DNA from: Sva-07 sp963698435
Lineage (GTDB): Bacteria; Actinomycetota; Acidimicrobiia; Acidimicrobiales; Ilumatobacteraceae
Direction of reading: 5' to 3'
NCBI GenBank assembly: GCA_963698435.1
Contig: CAVOQV010000005.1
Span: 558,001 to 622,000 of the forward strand
DNA: 64,000 nt
Position numbers and translations under genes: made by a program. Below the pieces are notes generated by a model. It had not been told where the DNA came from. It searched no databases and was given only the letters and a program-made list of their open reading frames with translations. Shown one piece after another: positions 24,398 through 33,314 of this stretch (position 1 is its first letter; each line of letters begins with the position of its first letter).

Positions 24398-27300
24398 TCA
24401 ACGAGCCAGCGCCATGGCGATGCGCTTGGCGCTGACCGGTGTCTGCCCTGGCCGCTTCACCGTCAGTGGCTGCGCGAACGTTGTGACGCGCAGCTCCTCG
24501 AGTTGCCATCGGACATCGACGAGTTCGGGCGACAGCTTGCCGGGACCACCGGTGTCGACGATGTCGGCGTAGCGCCGTTCGAGCGGGAGCACTTCAGCCA
24601 GTCGCCGCTGGTCGCGTTCGGCCGCACCGGCGAGGTGGCCGAGCCGGTACACGATCGCCCGCACGTAGCGCTCGATGTCGTCGAGGCGCTCGATGCCCGC
24701 CCCGAGCACGAAACCGGGATGCACGAGCCGACCAAGATGCAGGTTGGCATCGTCCACCGACGGCCGCAACGCCGCTGCGTGCAGCCGCGCCAAGCGGTCA
24801 CGAGCCTCCGATGCCGCTGCGATCACCCGCGCCGCCCTGTGGAGCGCGTTTGCGGCGAGGCCGGGCGCCGCATTGCGCATTGCTCGCCGCAGCTCCTCGA
24901 ACTCGGCCTCGGTCCACGGCAGCGAGCCGTGGTCGGTCATCACCCAGTCGACGGCAGCGGCCACACAGTCGCCGCTGACCTCCCCGAGGTCGATGTCGCC
25001 GGCGGCGATCGCCAGCCGGTCGGCGTCGTCGAGCTTGCGGACGATCGATGACCGTGTCGGTGCGCCGTTCAGGAGCAACAGGCGCCGCACTCCCCCGCGC
25101 ATGATCCGCTGCTGGAGCTCCGGTGTCGTGACGACCCGTAGCGCGACACTGTCGCCGACGTCGAGCAGTGTCGGGTACGCCTTGACGTCCATCGTCCGGT
25201 CGCTGGACTCGACCACTCGCGGGAGGTCGCCGACATCCCACGTGACGATGCCGCGCCGCTCCTCAATCGGTGCTGCGGCGGCGATCGACTCGCGTACCGA
25301 ACCAGCGAGCTGCGCCTTGATCGCATCGAGATCGTCGCCAACGGCGTGGACCGTCCCGTCGTCGTCGGACACGACGAAGTGCACGCGCAGGTGGTCGGGC
25401 ACCACCGAGGCGTCGAACGACGCGCCGGTCACCTTGACGTCGGCGACCTCGCTCACCGTACGAGCGAGCGCGTCGACGATCCGACCGTTCGTCGGGTCGA
25501 CGATCGCCATGCGTTCCAGCACGGCCTCGATCGTCTCGCCGAGCGGGATCAGCTGACGCCGCACGTCTTTCGGCAGCGATTTCACGAGGGTGGCCACCAG
25601 GTCGGGTCGATGGCCGGGGATCTGCCAGTCGAATCCGTCCGCGCTCACCTGGTTGAGGCCGGACAACGGAACATGGACCGTCACGCCGTCGAGCGGCTCG
25701 CCCGGCGCGAATCGGTACGTCAGCGGCAGCTCGATCACCGCACCTCGGCGGCGCTGTGTCCACACGTCGGGGTAGTCGGTGAGGCGCACACCGTGGCCAC
25801 GGCCGCCGGCGACCAGCTCATCGGTCAGGTCGAGCACATCGGGGTCGCGTTGGCGCTCGTCCTTCCACCACCGGTCGAAGTGGCGCACGGACGTGACCTC
25901 GGCGCCGATGCGGTCGGCGTAGAAGTCGAAGAGCATCTCGTCGTCGACCAGTTCGAGCCGACGCACCCTCGCGGCCATCCGTCGGAGGTGGTCGAGGAAC
26001 TCGGCATTGCGCGCGAGGAACTTCTGGCGCCCGAGCCAGGCCGCGTCGGCGACATCGCGTTCGATCAGCGCCTTCGTGATGAACCACGCACGGGCCTGGA
26101 CCTCGTCGACACGGTCGTAGCCGATGACGCGGTCGCTCACGATCGGCAGGCCGTAGAGCGTCACCTGCTCGGTCGCGACCGCCCGGCCACCCTTGGGGTC
26201 CCAGCGCACGTTGCCGTACGAGCGCTTCACGAGGTGGGCGCCGGCGCGCTCGGCCCACTTCGGCTCGATCCTCGCGACCCGTCGGGCGTAGAGCTGGTTG
26301 GTCTCGACCAACTCGGCGGCCATCACCCACGGCGGCGGGCGCCGGGTGAGTGCCGACCCGGGCGCGATCACGAAACGCGACTGCCGGGCGCCGACGAACT
26401 CGCGCGTCTCCCGGTCGCGCATTCCGATGTGGGAGAGCAGGCCGGCGAGCACCGCCTGGTGGATGTGGTCGGGATGGCTCTCGTGCGTCGTCGGACGGAT
26501 CTTCAACTGGCCGGCGATACGGCGCAGCTGGCTGAACAGGTCCATCCACTCTCGAACGCGTAGGTAGTTGAGGTACTCCTTGCGGCACATCCGGCGGAAT
26601 TGGTTGCCCGACAGCTCGCGCTGCTGGGTTCGCAGGAAGTCCCACAGCGCGACGATCGACAGCAGATCGGAACCGTCGACCCTGAAGCGGTTGTGGAACT
26701 CGTTGGCCTGCTCGCGCTTGTCCTGCGGACGCTCGCGAGGATCCTGGATCGACAGCGCCGATGCGATCACCAACACTTCGCGAACACAGCCGAGCCGGTC
26801 GGCTTCCAGCACCATCCGCCCGAGGCGCGGGTCGACCGGGAGACGAGCCAGCGATCGGCCCACCTTGGTGAGCTTCCGCGGACCGTCCTTCACACCGTCG
26901 ATCGGCGCCTGCAGCGCGGCGAGCTCGTCCAGCAGACCGTAGCCATCGCGGATGGCGTGACGATCGGGTGGCTCGACGAACGGGAACTTCGCCACGTCGC
27001 CAAGGCCGATCGCCGTCATCTGGAGGATGACCGACGCCAGGTTCGTGCGCAGGATCTCGGGTTCGGTGAACTCGGGTCGCGACTCGAAGTCGTCCTCGCT
27101 GTACAGCCGGATGCAGATACCGGGAGCGACGCGTCCGCAGCGACCGGCACGCTGGTTCGCCGACGCCTGGGACACCGGTTCGATCGGGAGACGTTGCACC
27201 TTGAGCCGGCGGCTGTAGCGCGAGATGCGAGCCGTGCCGGTGTCGACGACGTAGCGGACGCCCGGCACCGTGAGCGACGTCTCGGCGACGTTGGTGGCGA

Positions 27301-28219
27301 GCACGATTCGCCGGCCAGGCCCGCCCTTCGGTGCTCGCTCGAAGATCCTGTGCTGCTCGACCGACGACAGCCGCGCATAGAGCGGCAGCACCTCGGTGCT
27401 GCGCAGGTCCATCCGACGGAGCGCATCGGCGGTGTCGTGGATCTCCCGCTCGCCCGACAGGAACACGAGCACGTCGCCCGGCCCCTCGTGCGAGAGCTCC
27501 TCGACCGCGTCGACAATCCCCTGCACCTGGTCCCGATCGGCGACGTCGGACTCCTCGTCGATCAGCGGTCGGTACCGCAGCTCGACCGGGAACGTACGCC
27601 CGGTCACCTCGATCACCGGCGCCGGAACCGTCACATCGTGCCACGGTTGGGCGAAGTGCTCGGCGAAACGAGCGGTGTCGATGGTGGCGCTGGTGACGAT
27701 CACCTTGAGGTCGGGACGCTGCGGGAGGAGCCGTTTGAGATACCCGAGGATGAAGTCGATGTTGAGGCTGCGCTCGTGGGCCTCGTCGATGATCAGCGTG
27801 TCGTAGCGGCGCAGCATCCGGTCGCGCTGGATCTCGGCCAGCAGGATCCCATCGGTCATCACCTTGACGAGCGTCGCGTCGCCGACCTGGTCGGTGAACC
27901 GGACGGTGTAGCCGACGTCGTCGCCGAGCTTCGATCCCAACTCCTCGGCGACTCGTTCGGCGATCGTGCGGGCGGCGACCCGCCGGGGTTGCGTGTGCCC
28001 GATCATCCCGTCGACGCCGCGCCCCGCTTCGATGCACAGCTTCGGAAGCTGGGTGCTCTTGCCCGACCCGGTCTCGCCCGCGACGATCACCACCTGGTGG
28101 TCGCGGATCGCCGCCAACAGCTCCTCGCGCCGCTCGGTGATCGGGAGGGTGTCCGGGTACGCGAGCCGACCCTGGATCGCCAGCGCCGCGGCTGCTCGTG
28201 GATGCTCGGTCGTCGTCAT
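24398..28219 (-). CDS. hrpA: ATP-dependent RNA helicase HrpA
   Basis: A 1273-residue DEAH-box RNA helicase. Walker A GETGSGKST is at residues 48-56 and DEAH at 145-148; SATIDTARFAEHF (motif III) and QRAGRCGRVAPG (motif VI, unwinding-type) follow. Then come the helicase-associated (HA2) and OB-fold regions and the long DUF3418 C-terminal domain that distinguishes HrpA from HrpB. HrpA unwinds structured RNA and in E. coli rescues stalled or collided ribosomes. Full length for the family. Confidence 0.94.
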   Translation of the reverse strand: MTTTEHPRAAAALAIQGRLAYPDTLPITERREELLAAIRDHQVVIVAGETGSGKSTQLPKLCIEAGRGVDGMIGHTQPRRVAARTIAERVAEELGSKLGDDVGYTVRFTDQVGDATLVKVMTDGILLAEIQRDRMLRRYDTLIIDEAHERSLNIDFILGYLKRLLPQRPDLKVIVTSATIDTARFAEHFAQPWHDVTVPAPVIEVTGRTFPVELRYRPLIDEESDVADRDQVQGIVDAVEELSHEGPGDVLVFLSGEREIHDTADALRRMDLRSTEVLPLYARLSSVEQHRIFERAPKGGPGRRIVLATNVAETSLTVPGVRYVVDTGTARISRYSRRLKVQRLPIEPVSQASANQRAGRCGRVAPGICIRLYSEDDFESRPEFTEPEILRTNLASVILQMTAIGLGDVAKFPFVEPPDRHAIRDGYGLLDELAALQAPIDGVKDGPRKLTKVGRSLARLPVDPRLGRMVLEADRLGCVREVLVIASALSIQDPRERPQDKREQANEFHNRFRVDGSDLLSIVALWDFLRTQQRELSGNQFRRMCRKEYLNYLRVREWMDLFSQLRRIAGQLKIRPTTHESHPDHIHQAVLAGLLSHIGMRDRETREFVGARQSRFVIAPGSALTRRPPPWVMAAELVETNQLYARRVARIEPKWAERAGAHLVKRSYGNVRWDPKGGRAVATEQVTLYGLPIVSDRVIGYDRVDEVQARAWFITKALIERDVADAAWLGRQKFLARNAEFLDHLRRMAARVRRLELVDDEMLFDFYADRIGAEVTSVRHFDRWWKDERQRDPDVLDLTDELVAGGRGHGVRLTDYPDVWTQRRRGAVIELPLTYRFAPGEPLDGVTVHVPLSGLNQVSADGFDWQIPGHRPDLVATLVKSLPKDVRRQLIPLGETIEAVLERMAIVDPTNGRIVDALARTVSEVADVKVTGASFDASVVPDHLRVHFVVSDDDGTVHAVGDDLDAIKAQLAGSVRESIAAAAPIEERRGIVTWDVGDLPRVVESSDRTMDVKAYPTLLDVGDSVALRVVTTPELQQRIMRGGVRRLLLLNGAPTRSSIVRKLDDADRLAIAAGDIDLGEVSGDCVAAAVDWVMTDHGSLPWTEAEFEELRRAMRNAAPGLAANALHRAARVIAAASEARDRLARLHAAALRPSVDDANLHLGRLVHPGFVLGAGIERLDDIERYVRAIVYRLGHLAGAAERDQRRLAEVLPLERRYADIVDTGGPGKLSPELVDVRWQLEELRVTTFAQPLTVKRPGQTPVSAKRIAMALAR

Positions 28220-28280
28220 GGCCTACCCGACCTCTCAGCCTCGCAGCTCCCCGAGCCCCTCCCACCCGATGATTCCGACG

Positions 28281-28325
28281 TGCGATGAGCGAAGCGACCG
28301 CATACGGGTGGTCTCGCTCATCGCA
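28281..28325. repeat. 45-nt palindromic element, copy 1
   Basis: Perfect 12-bp arms TGCGATGAGCGA / TCGCTCATCGCA with 21 bases between, including CCGCATACGG. It lies between the divergent hrpA and MFS genes, so it is not at a gene end. Confidence 0.8.
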
Positions 28326-28342
28326 CGCAACCCACGTCCAGC

Positions 28343-28387
28343 TGCGATGAGCGAAGCGACCGCATACGGGTGGTCTCGCTCATCGCT
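28343..28387. repeat. 45-nt palindromic element, copy 2
   Basis: Identical to copy 1 except for the last base, only 17 bases downstream and in the same orientation. Arms pair over 11 bp. Confidence 0.8.
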
Positions 28388-28415
28388 GGTGTGGGGGGCG
28401 GCGGCGAGGCGGGCG

Positions 28416-28421
28416 TAGCGT
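28416..28421 (+). promoter_or_regulatory. -10 element of MFS gene 28430
   Basis: TAGCGT, 8 nt before the GTG at 28430. This is the reason for choosing that GTG over the ATG at 28370, which would place part of a palindromic repeat inside the coding region. Confidence 0.5.
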
Positions 28422-28429
28422 CGGCGATC

Positions 28430-29857
28430 GTGAGCTACCCGGCCAAGGTGATGACCGTCTACATCCTGGGGCTGTTCATGACGATCATCGACGGCACGAT
28501 GGTCAACGTCGCGCTCCCGACGATGGCGGACGACTTCGGCGTGCCCACCACCGACATCGAGTGGATCGCCGTCGGATACCTCCTCACCTACGCCGCGGTG
28601 ATCCCGGCGGCCGGATGGCTCGGCGACCGGTTCGGCACCAAGCGCGTGTTCACGACCGCACTGATCGCCTTCGTGATCACCTCGCTCGCCTGCGGGCTGT
28701 CGCAGACGCTCGATCAGCTGATCGTCTTCCGGGTGCTGCAGGGCGTCGGGGCCGGTCTCGTCACGCCCGTCGGCGCCGCAATGCTGTACCGGGCGTACTC
28801 GATGGAGGACCGGGCCAAGGCGGCGATCGGCGTCCTGAGCGTCGCCGTGATCGCGCCGGCCATCGGACCGATGCTCGGCGGCATCCTCGTCGACACGGCG
28901 TCGTGGCACTGGATCTTCCTCATCAACGGGCCGATCGGCGCCATTGCGATCGTGCTGTCGTTCACCTGGCTGGTGGAAACCAAGCACGACACCCCGGGCC
29001 GCTTCGACGTCGCCGGGTTCGTGCTGTCGGCTGCCTCGGTGGCGATCCTGCTCTACACGCTCTCGATCGGGCCGGAGAAGGGGTGGTTCTCGGCGTACAC
29101 GGTCACGTTCGCGGCGGTCGGGATCGCCTGCCTCGTCTCGTTGATCGTGATCGAGCTGCGGATTCCCAACCCGATCCTGATGCTTCGCCTCTTCAAGGAC
29201 CGCCTCTTCCGCACGATCAACATCTCGGCCTCGCTCACCTACGCCGGGTTCTTCGGGATGATCTTCGTGCTACCGCTCTATCTCCAGAGCCTGCGCGGCT
29301 ACACCGCCTTCCAGAGCGGGCTCGCGCAGTCACCGCAGGCGGTCGGCGTGTTCCTGGTGTCGAACCTGTTGGGGCGGCGGCTGTACCGCAACATCGGTCC
29401 GCGTCGCCTGATGGTGGTCGGTACCGCCGCCACCGCTGCGATCACGTGTCTCTACGCCACTGCGGACCTGACGACGCCGCTCTCGACGATCGCCGGGTTC
29501 TCGTTCATGCGTGGGCTCGCCGTCGGCATGGTGTTCGTGTCGATCCAGACGGCCGCCTACGCGACGACGTCCATGGCCGACACCGGTCGCGCCACCAGCC
29601 TGTTCAACACGCAGCGTCAGATCGCCTACGCCTCGGGCGTCGCGCTGGCCGCCACGGTGATCGCCGCGATGCTGCCGAACGGCAGCGATGCAGCCTCGGA
29701 CACCGAGCTGTTGTCCGCGTACCAGGCAGGGTTTCTCGCCGTCGGGTTGATCATGGCGCCGGCGGCGATCATCTCGTGGTTCATCGACGACGACGACGTC
29801 GCCGCCACCCGTGGACTCACGCCAGCGAGTCCGTCGACCCAGCCCGTCCGCGCCTGA
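28430..29857 (+). CDS. MFS drug exporter, DHA2 (EmrB/QacA) family
   Basis: A 475-residue inner-membrane proton-driven exporter with about 14 transmembrane helices. DGTMVNVALPTM in helix 1 (family motif D1), GWLGDRFGTKRVF (motif A) and the motif-C-like helix-5 region AVIAPAIGPMLGG are present. DHA2 proteins expel hydrophobic drugs and cations. No regulator gene is adjacent; the promoter region holds two copies of a 45-nt palindrome that could act as an operator. Confidence 0.88.
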   Translation: MSYPAKVMTVYILGLFMTIIDGTMVNVALPTMADDFGVPTTDIEWIAVGYLLTYAAVIPAAGWLGDRFGTKRVFTTALIAFVITSLACGLSQTLDQLIVFRVLQGVGAGLVTPVGAAMLYRAYSMEDRAKAAIGVLSVAVIAPAIGPMLGGILVDTASWHWIFLINGPIGAIAIVLSFTWLVETKHDTPGRFDVAGFVLSAASVAILLYTLSIGPEKGWFSAYTVTFAAVGIACLVSLIVIELRIPNPILMLRLFKDRLFRTINISASLTYAGFFGMIFVLPLYLQSLRGYTAFQSGLAQSPQAVGVFLVSNLLGRRLYRNIGPRRLMVVGTAATAAITCLYATADLTTPLSTIAGFSFMRGLAVGMVFVSIQTAAYATTSMADTGRATSLFNTQRQIAYASGVALAATVIAAMLPNGSDAASDTELLSAYQAGFLAVGLIMAPAAIISWFIDDDDVAATRGLTPASPSTQPVRA

Positions 29858-29957
29858 CATCGGCAGCGCGGGCTCGTGCGCCCTGACCCGCGTGAGCGCA
29901 CACCGCGATGTTCGACGTCGCGGCTCACACGAACCCCGGTGGCGGGCGTGACGCTGG

Positions 29958-30347
29958 TCAGCCGCGGTCGATCGTGAGGACGTACTCGACGATCTTCTCC
30001 GCAACGACCGGATCGTCGAAGACGCGGACGTACTCGAATCGCAGGATGCCACTCCCCGGACTCACCACGTCGAAGACGAAGACCTGGGTCCCCGATGCGC
30101 CGACGAGGCTGCCGCCGGGCTCCTCGAAGTCGCTGCTGATCAACTGGAGTCCGTCGGGCAACGGCGCCGGCTCCCAGCTGTAGCCCGTGCTCGGGTTGGA
30201 CTCGAGTTCGACCTCGAGCTGATCGCCGACATCGAGCGACACCTCGGAGAGGGAGTCCGCAGCGCCGAGCACGACCGTCGACCCGGCGTCGTCACCGCAG
30301 GCACCGAGCAGCGCAGTCGCTGCCATCAATGCGATCCATCGCTTCAT
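29958..30347 (-). CDS. Chagasin-like cysteine-peptidase inhibitor lipoprotein (I42 family)
   Basis: A 129-residue secreted lipoprotein: MKRWIALMAATALLGAC gives a signal peptide with lipobox Cys17. The mature part matches the chagasin/ICP fold: NPSTGYSW at residues 51-58 is the hallmark loop that enters papain-type active sites. The second and third loops (GASG, VRVF) are weaker matches to GxGG and RPW. Known members inhibit C1 peptidases; the target here, self or foreign, is unknown. The start was set at the ATG giving a normal signal peptide. Confidence 0.82.
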   Translation of the reverse strand: MKRWIALMAATALLGACGDDAGSTVVLGAADSLSEVSLDVGDQLEVELESNPSTGYSWEPAPLPDGLQLISSDFEEPGGSLVGASGTQVFVFDVVSPGSGILRFEYVRVFDDPVVAEKIVEYVLTIDRG

Positions 30348-30693
30348 GTCTCGATCCTGCTCGCGCCGACAGCCGATCGACACGGCAGAACGTCACAGAC
30401 GCGTCGTGAACAGGCGCAACATCCCGCCGTGTGTCGGCCACTGGCGTGCGCAGTGCCGGATGGGGACACGGGATGCTGAGCTGGTCAACCGAGCACATCC
30501 GCCGACCCCACCCAACCGAGCACACGAAGATCAGCGCGCGAGGAGTGCCGGAAAGCGGCACCGCTCGCGCCAGATCGACGTGGTGCAGACGAGCCGCGAC
30601 CGAATCGAGGCGACGATCAGCCCCCGGACGTCACGGTTCAGACGTCACGGTTCAGACGTCACGGTTCAGATGTCACGGTTCAGACACGGTCGG
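30348..30693. other. 346-base gap without a gene
   Basis: This gap lies between the start of the chagasin-like gene and the end of the serine hydrolase gene, both on the minus strand. It holds a 14-base tandem repeat at its right end (30628 onwards). I see no open frame with coding character and no clear RNA structure in the rest. Confidence 0.6.
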
Positions 30694-30716
30694 TCACGGT
30701 TCAGATGTCACGGTTC
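30628..30716. repeat. 14-bp tandem repeat (GACGTCACGGTTCA)
   Basis: Three exact head-to-tail copies from 30628 to 30669, a fourth with one change to 30683, a damaged stretch, then two more partial or variant copies to 30716. It overlaps the last ~23 bases of the serine hydrolase gene, so it encodes that protein's C-terminal tail. The period is not a multiple of three. Confidence 0.85.
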
Positions 30717-31902
30717 GGCGTTCGGTGGAGCGGACGGCGGCGGCGCCGAGGCGGAGCATCTTGGTGTCACCGAACGGCGTACCGCCCACTTGGTTCAGGA
30801 TCATCGCCATCGCCAGCCCGGACTCGGGGTCGCCCCATGCTCCGGAGCCGCCGAACCCGAAGTGACCGAACGCCTGCGGCAACACGCCCCTGGTGGTGCC
30901 GACCAGGTGATAGCCGAGCCGCCAGCGCATGTTGAACCCGACGCCGGCGTCGCGGCCCACCTTCTCGCCGCTGCGACCGTCACCGTTCGCACCGAGCGTC
31001 GTCTGGATCCGGGTTGCCTCGGCCAGCGTGTCCGCCGACACGAGAGGGGGACCGGCGAAGTCGTCGGGCGTCGCGAGCGCTGCATACATCCGAGCGAGCG
31101 AGCGTGCGGTGAAAACACCATTGGCTGCGGGGATCTCGCCGTCGTGGATGCGATCGGTGGTGGCCACGTCGAGCACGTCGTCGACGACCAGCGCCTGGTA
31201 CATCGGTTGGAAGCTCTTCGCCTTGGCGAGCGTCTTCGTCATCTTGAAGAGCCGGGTGACCGCCTTCGGATCGACGAGTTGCTCGGCGATGTCGCCGCGC
31301 ACGCCCGCGGGCGCACCGATGTACATCCCGCTGACCCCGAGCGGTTGGACGATCTCGCGCTGCAGCGCCTCGTTCACCGTGAGCCCGGTGACCCGACGGA
31401 TGACCTCACCGACGAGATAGCCGTACGTGAGGGCGTGGTAGGCGGAACGGGTTCCGATGTCCCATTTGGGTTCGGCTTCGGCGAGGAGCTTCGTCATGTG
31501 CTCCCAGTTGATGAGGTCTTCGGCCGATTCGGCGACCGAGCGCACGTCGTGGAGGCCGGCCTGATGCGTCAGCAGATGGCGCAGGGTGATCGTGTCCTTG
31601 CCGGCCGCAGCGAACTCGGGCCAGTACGTGGCGACCGGGACGTCGTAGTCGAGCAGACCCTGGTCGACGAGACGCTGCACGATGGTGGCCACGACGCCCT
31701 TGGTGGTGGAGAAACTCATCGACATCGTGTCGCGTTCCCACGGGTCGCCGGAGGCGTTGCGGACGCCGGTCCAGGCGTCGACGACGAGCTCGCCGTGGTG
31801 ATAGACGGCCACGGCCATGCCGCCGCGGGCAGACTTCTTCGCCATCAGCTGTTGGACCTTCTCGGTCACCGGAGCGAAATCGGGATGTACGAAGCCTTCC
31901 AT
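30694..31902 (-). CDS. Serine hydrolase of the beta-lactamase (class C / EstB) family
   Basis: A 402-residue serine hydrolase with a penicillin-binding fold. The nucleophile is S65 in S-T-T-K (SMSFSTTKGV), and the Y of the Y-x-N-like element is in SAYHALTYG. HFGFGGSGAWGDP is the C-terminal H/K-S/T-G-like strand. No signal peptide is seen, which favours an intracellular esterase or hydrolase over a true beta-lactamase. The last residues are encoded by a 14-bp tandem repeat and are probably dispensable. Confidence 0.87.
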   Translation of the reverse strand: MEGFVHPDFAPVTEKVQQLMAKKSARGGMAVAVYHHGELVVDAWTGVRNASGDPWERDTMSMSFSTTKGVVATIVQRLVDQGLLDYDVPVATYWPEFAAAGKDTITLRHLLTHQAGLHDVRSVAESAEDLINWEHMTKLLAEAEPKWDIGTRSAYHALTYGYLVGEVIRRVTGLTVNEALQREIVQPLGVSGMYIGAPAGVRGDIAEQLVDPKAVTRLFKMTKTLAKAKSFQPMYQALVVDDVLDVATTDRIHDGEIPAANGVFTARSLARMYAALATPDDFAGPPLVSADTLAEATRIQTTLGANGDGRSGEKVGRDAGVGFNMRWRLGYHLVGTTRGVLPQAFGHFGFGGSGAWGDPESGLAMAMILNQVGGTPFGDTKMLRLGAAAVRSTERRTVTSEP

Positions 31903-31934
31903 GCCTTCTTCCTATCGGGCGGATCGCCCGGACG

Positions 31935-31981
31935 TTCTCGTGAACCAGATGCGCACTCCAGACGCGCCTTGATCACGAGAA
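31935..31981. repeat. 47-nt palindromic element, copy 2
   Basis: TTCTCGTGAAC and GATCACGAGAA arms (outer nine pair perfectly) enclose 25 bases. It lies between the divergent serine hydrolase and nagA genes. Confidence 0.7.
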
Positions 31982-32030
31982 GGCCCCAGCTCCGCCCGCC
32001 CAGCCGCTGCGACCACGGGAGCGTTCTGCG

Positions 32031-33239
32031 ATGATTCACCGGGTGCAGTCCGCCTCCGACGGCCCCGCCACCCGGCACCGCTTTCGCGGTGGACAGGTGC
32101 TTGTCGACGGCGAACTGATCCGCGCCGACATCGTGGTGGAGGACGACCTGATCGCCGACGTCGTGATCGAGCCGTCGGCCGACGAGGTCGGCGACGACGA
32201 CGTCGACTGCGTCGGGCTCGTGATCGCTCCCGGGTTCATCGACGTGCAGTGCAACGGTGCTGGCGGTGTCGACATCACGAGCGAGCCGGACCGCATCCTC
32301 GACGTCGCAGCCGAACTCCCACGGTTCGGGGTGACGTCGTTCCTACCGACCGTGGTGACCGCACCGGCGAGTACCCGGGCTGCGGCCATCGCCGCGATGA
32401 CGGCGATCGCCGAGAAGTCCGAACACGAGGTCGACGGACAACGAGCCGCGACGCCACTCGGCCTTCACCTCGAGGGTCCGATGATCTCGCGCAACCATCT
32501 CGGCGCGCACGTCCCTCACTTCGCCGCCGACCCGACCGCGCTGCTCGAGGAGATCGAGTCGTGGGTGGCATCAGACGCCGTTGCCCTCGTCACGCTCGCG
32601 CCGGAGCTCGACAACGCGCTGGCGGTCATCGAGCGGCTCGTCGCCGCGGGCGTGGTCGTGTCGGCCGGCCACACTTCGATGTCGCCGTCGGACTTCGCTG
32701 CTGCCAGATCGGCCGGCATGTCGTCGGTGACCCATCTCTACAACGCCATGGCGCCGTTCGACCACCGCTCCCCGGGGCCGATCGGGGCAGTGCTCGCCGA
32801 TGGGTCGGTGACCGTCGGCGTGATCTGCGACGGCATCCACGTCGACCCGGTGGCCGTTGCGATGGCGTGGAGGTCGCTCGGACCGCATCGGATGTGCCTC
32901 GTGTCCGACGCCTCCCCCGCCCTCGGTGCCCCTTTCGGCCGGTTCAACATCGGCGGGTTCGAGGTGACCCACGACGAATCGGGCGTCCGGACGGTCGACG
33001 GTGTGCTCGCCGGAAGCGCGCTCGAGCTCGACCGGGCGGTCAGGAACCTGTTGTCGTTCACCGGCTGCTCGCTTGCCGATGCCCTCACCACGGTCACGAG
33101 CACAGCCGCCGACCTTCTGGGACTCCCCGATCGCGGTCGTATCCGCACGGGGGCCCGAGCCGACCTGACGATCGTCGACCCCGCCGGCGACCTGGAACGC
33201 ACGGTCATCGCCGGCGAGACCGCATGGAGACGGTCCTGA
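32031..33239 (+). CDS. nagA: N-acetylglucosamine-6-phosphate deacetylase
   Basis: A 402-residue amidohydrolase-superfamily enzyme that removes acetate from GlcNAc-6-phosphate in amino-sugar and cell-wall recycling. FIDVQCNGAGGVD replaces the H-x-H of other amidohydrolases, as in E. coli NagA. The metal Glu is in LHLEGPMIS, His residues in SAGHTSM and VTHLYNAM, and the catalytic Asp in LVSDASPA. Start is ATG 32031; a GTG at 32043 with GATGAT 7 nt upstream is an alternative. No nagB is adjacent. Confidence 0.93.
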   Translation: MIHRVQSASDGPATRHRFRGGQVLVDGELIRADIVVEDDLIADVVIEPSADEVGDDDVDCVGLVIAPGFIDVQCNGAGGVDITSEPDRILDVAAELPRFGVTSFLPTVVTAPASTRAAAIAAMTAIAEKSEHEVDGQRAATPLGLHLEGPMISRNHLGAHVPHFAADPTALLEEIESWVASDAVALVTLAPELDNALAVIERLVAAGVVVSAGHTSMSPSDFAAARSAGMSSVTHLYNAMAPFDHRSPGPIGAVLADGSVTVGVICDGIHVDPVAVAMAWRSLGPHRMCLVSDASPALGAPFGRFNIGGFEVTHDESGVRTVDGVLAGSALELDRAVRNLLSFTGCSLADALTTVTSTAADLLGLPDRGRIRTGARADLTIVDPAGDLERTVIAGETAWRRS

Positions 33240-33314
33240 TCTGACATTGGGCCCTGCCGGGCACCGACCCCGATCGAGCACACTGGCCAACGGGTCGACA
33301 CGAAGGGTGCCTCG

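Noticed and set aside
30628..30716. Possible CRISPR array
   Set aside because: Units of 14 bases follow each other without spacers and no cas gene is present, so it is a simple tandem repeat.
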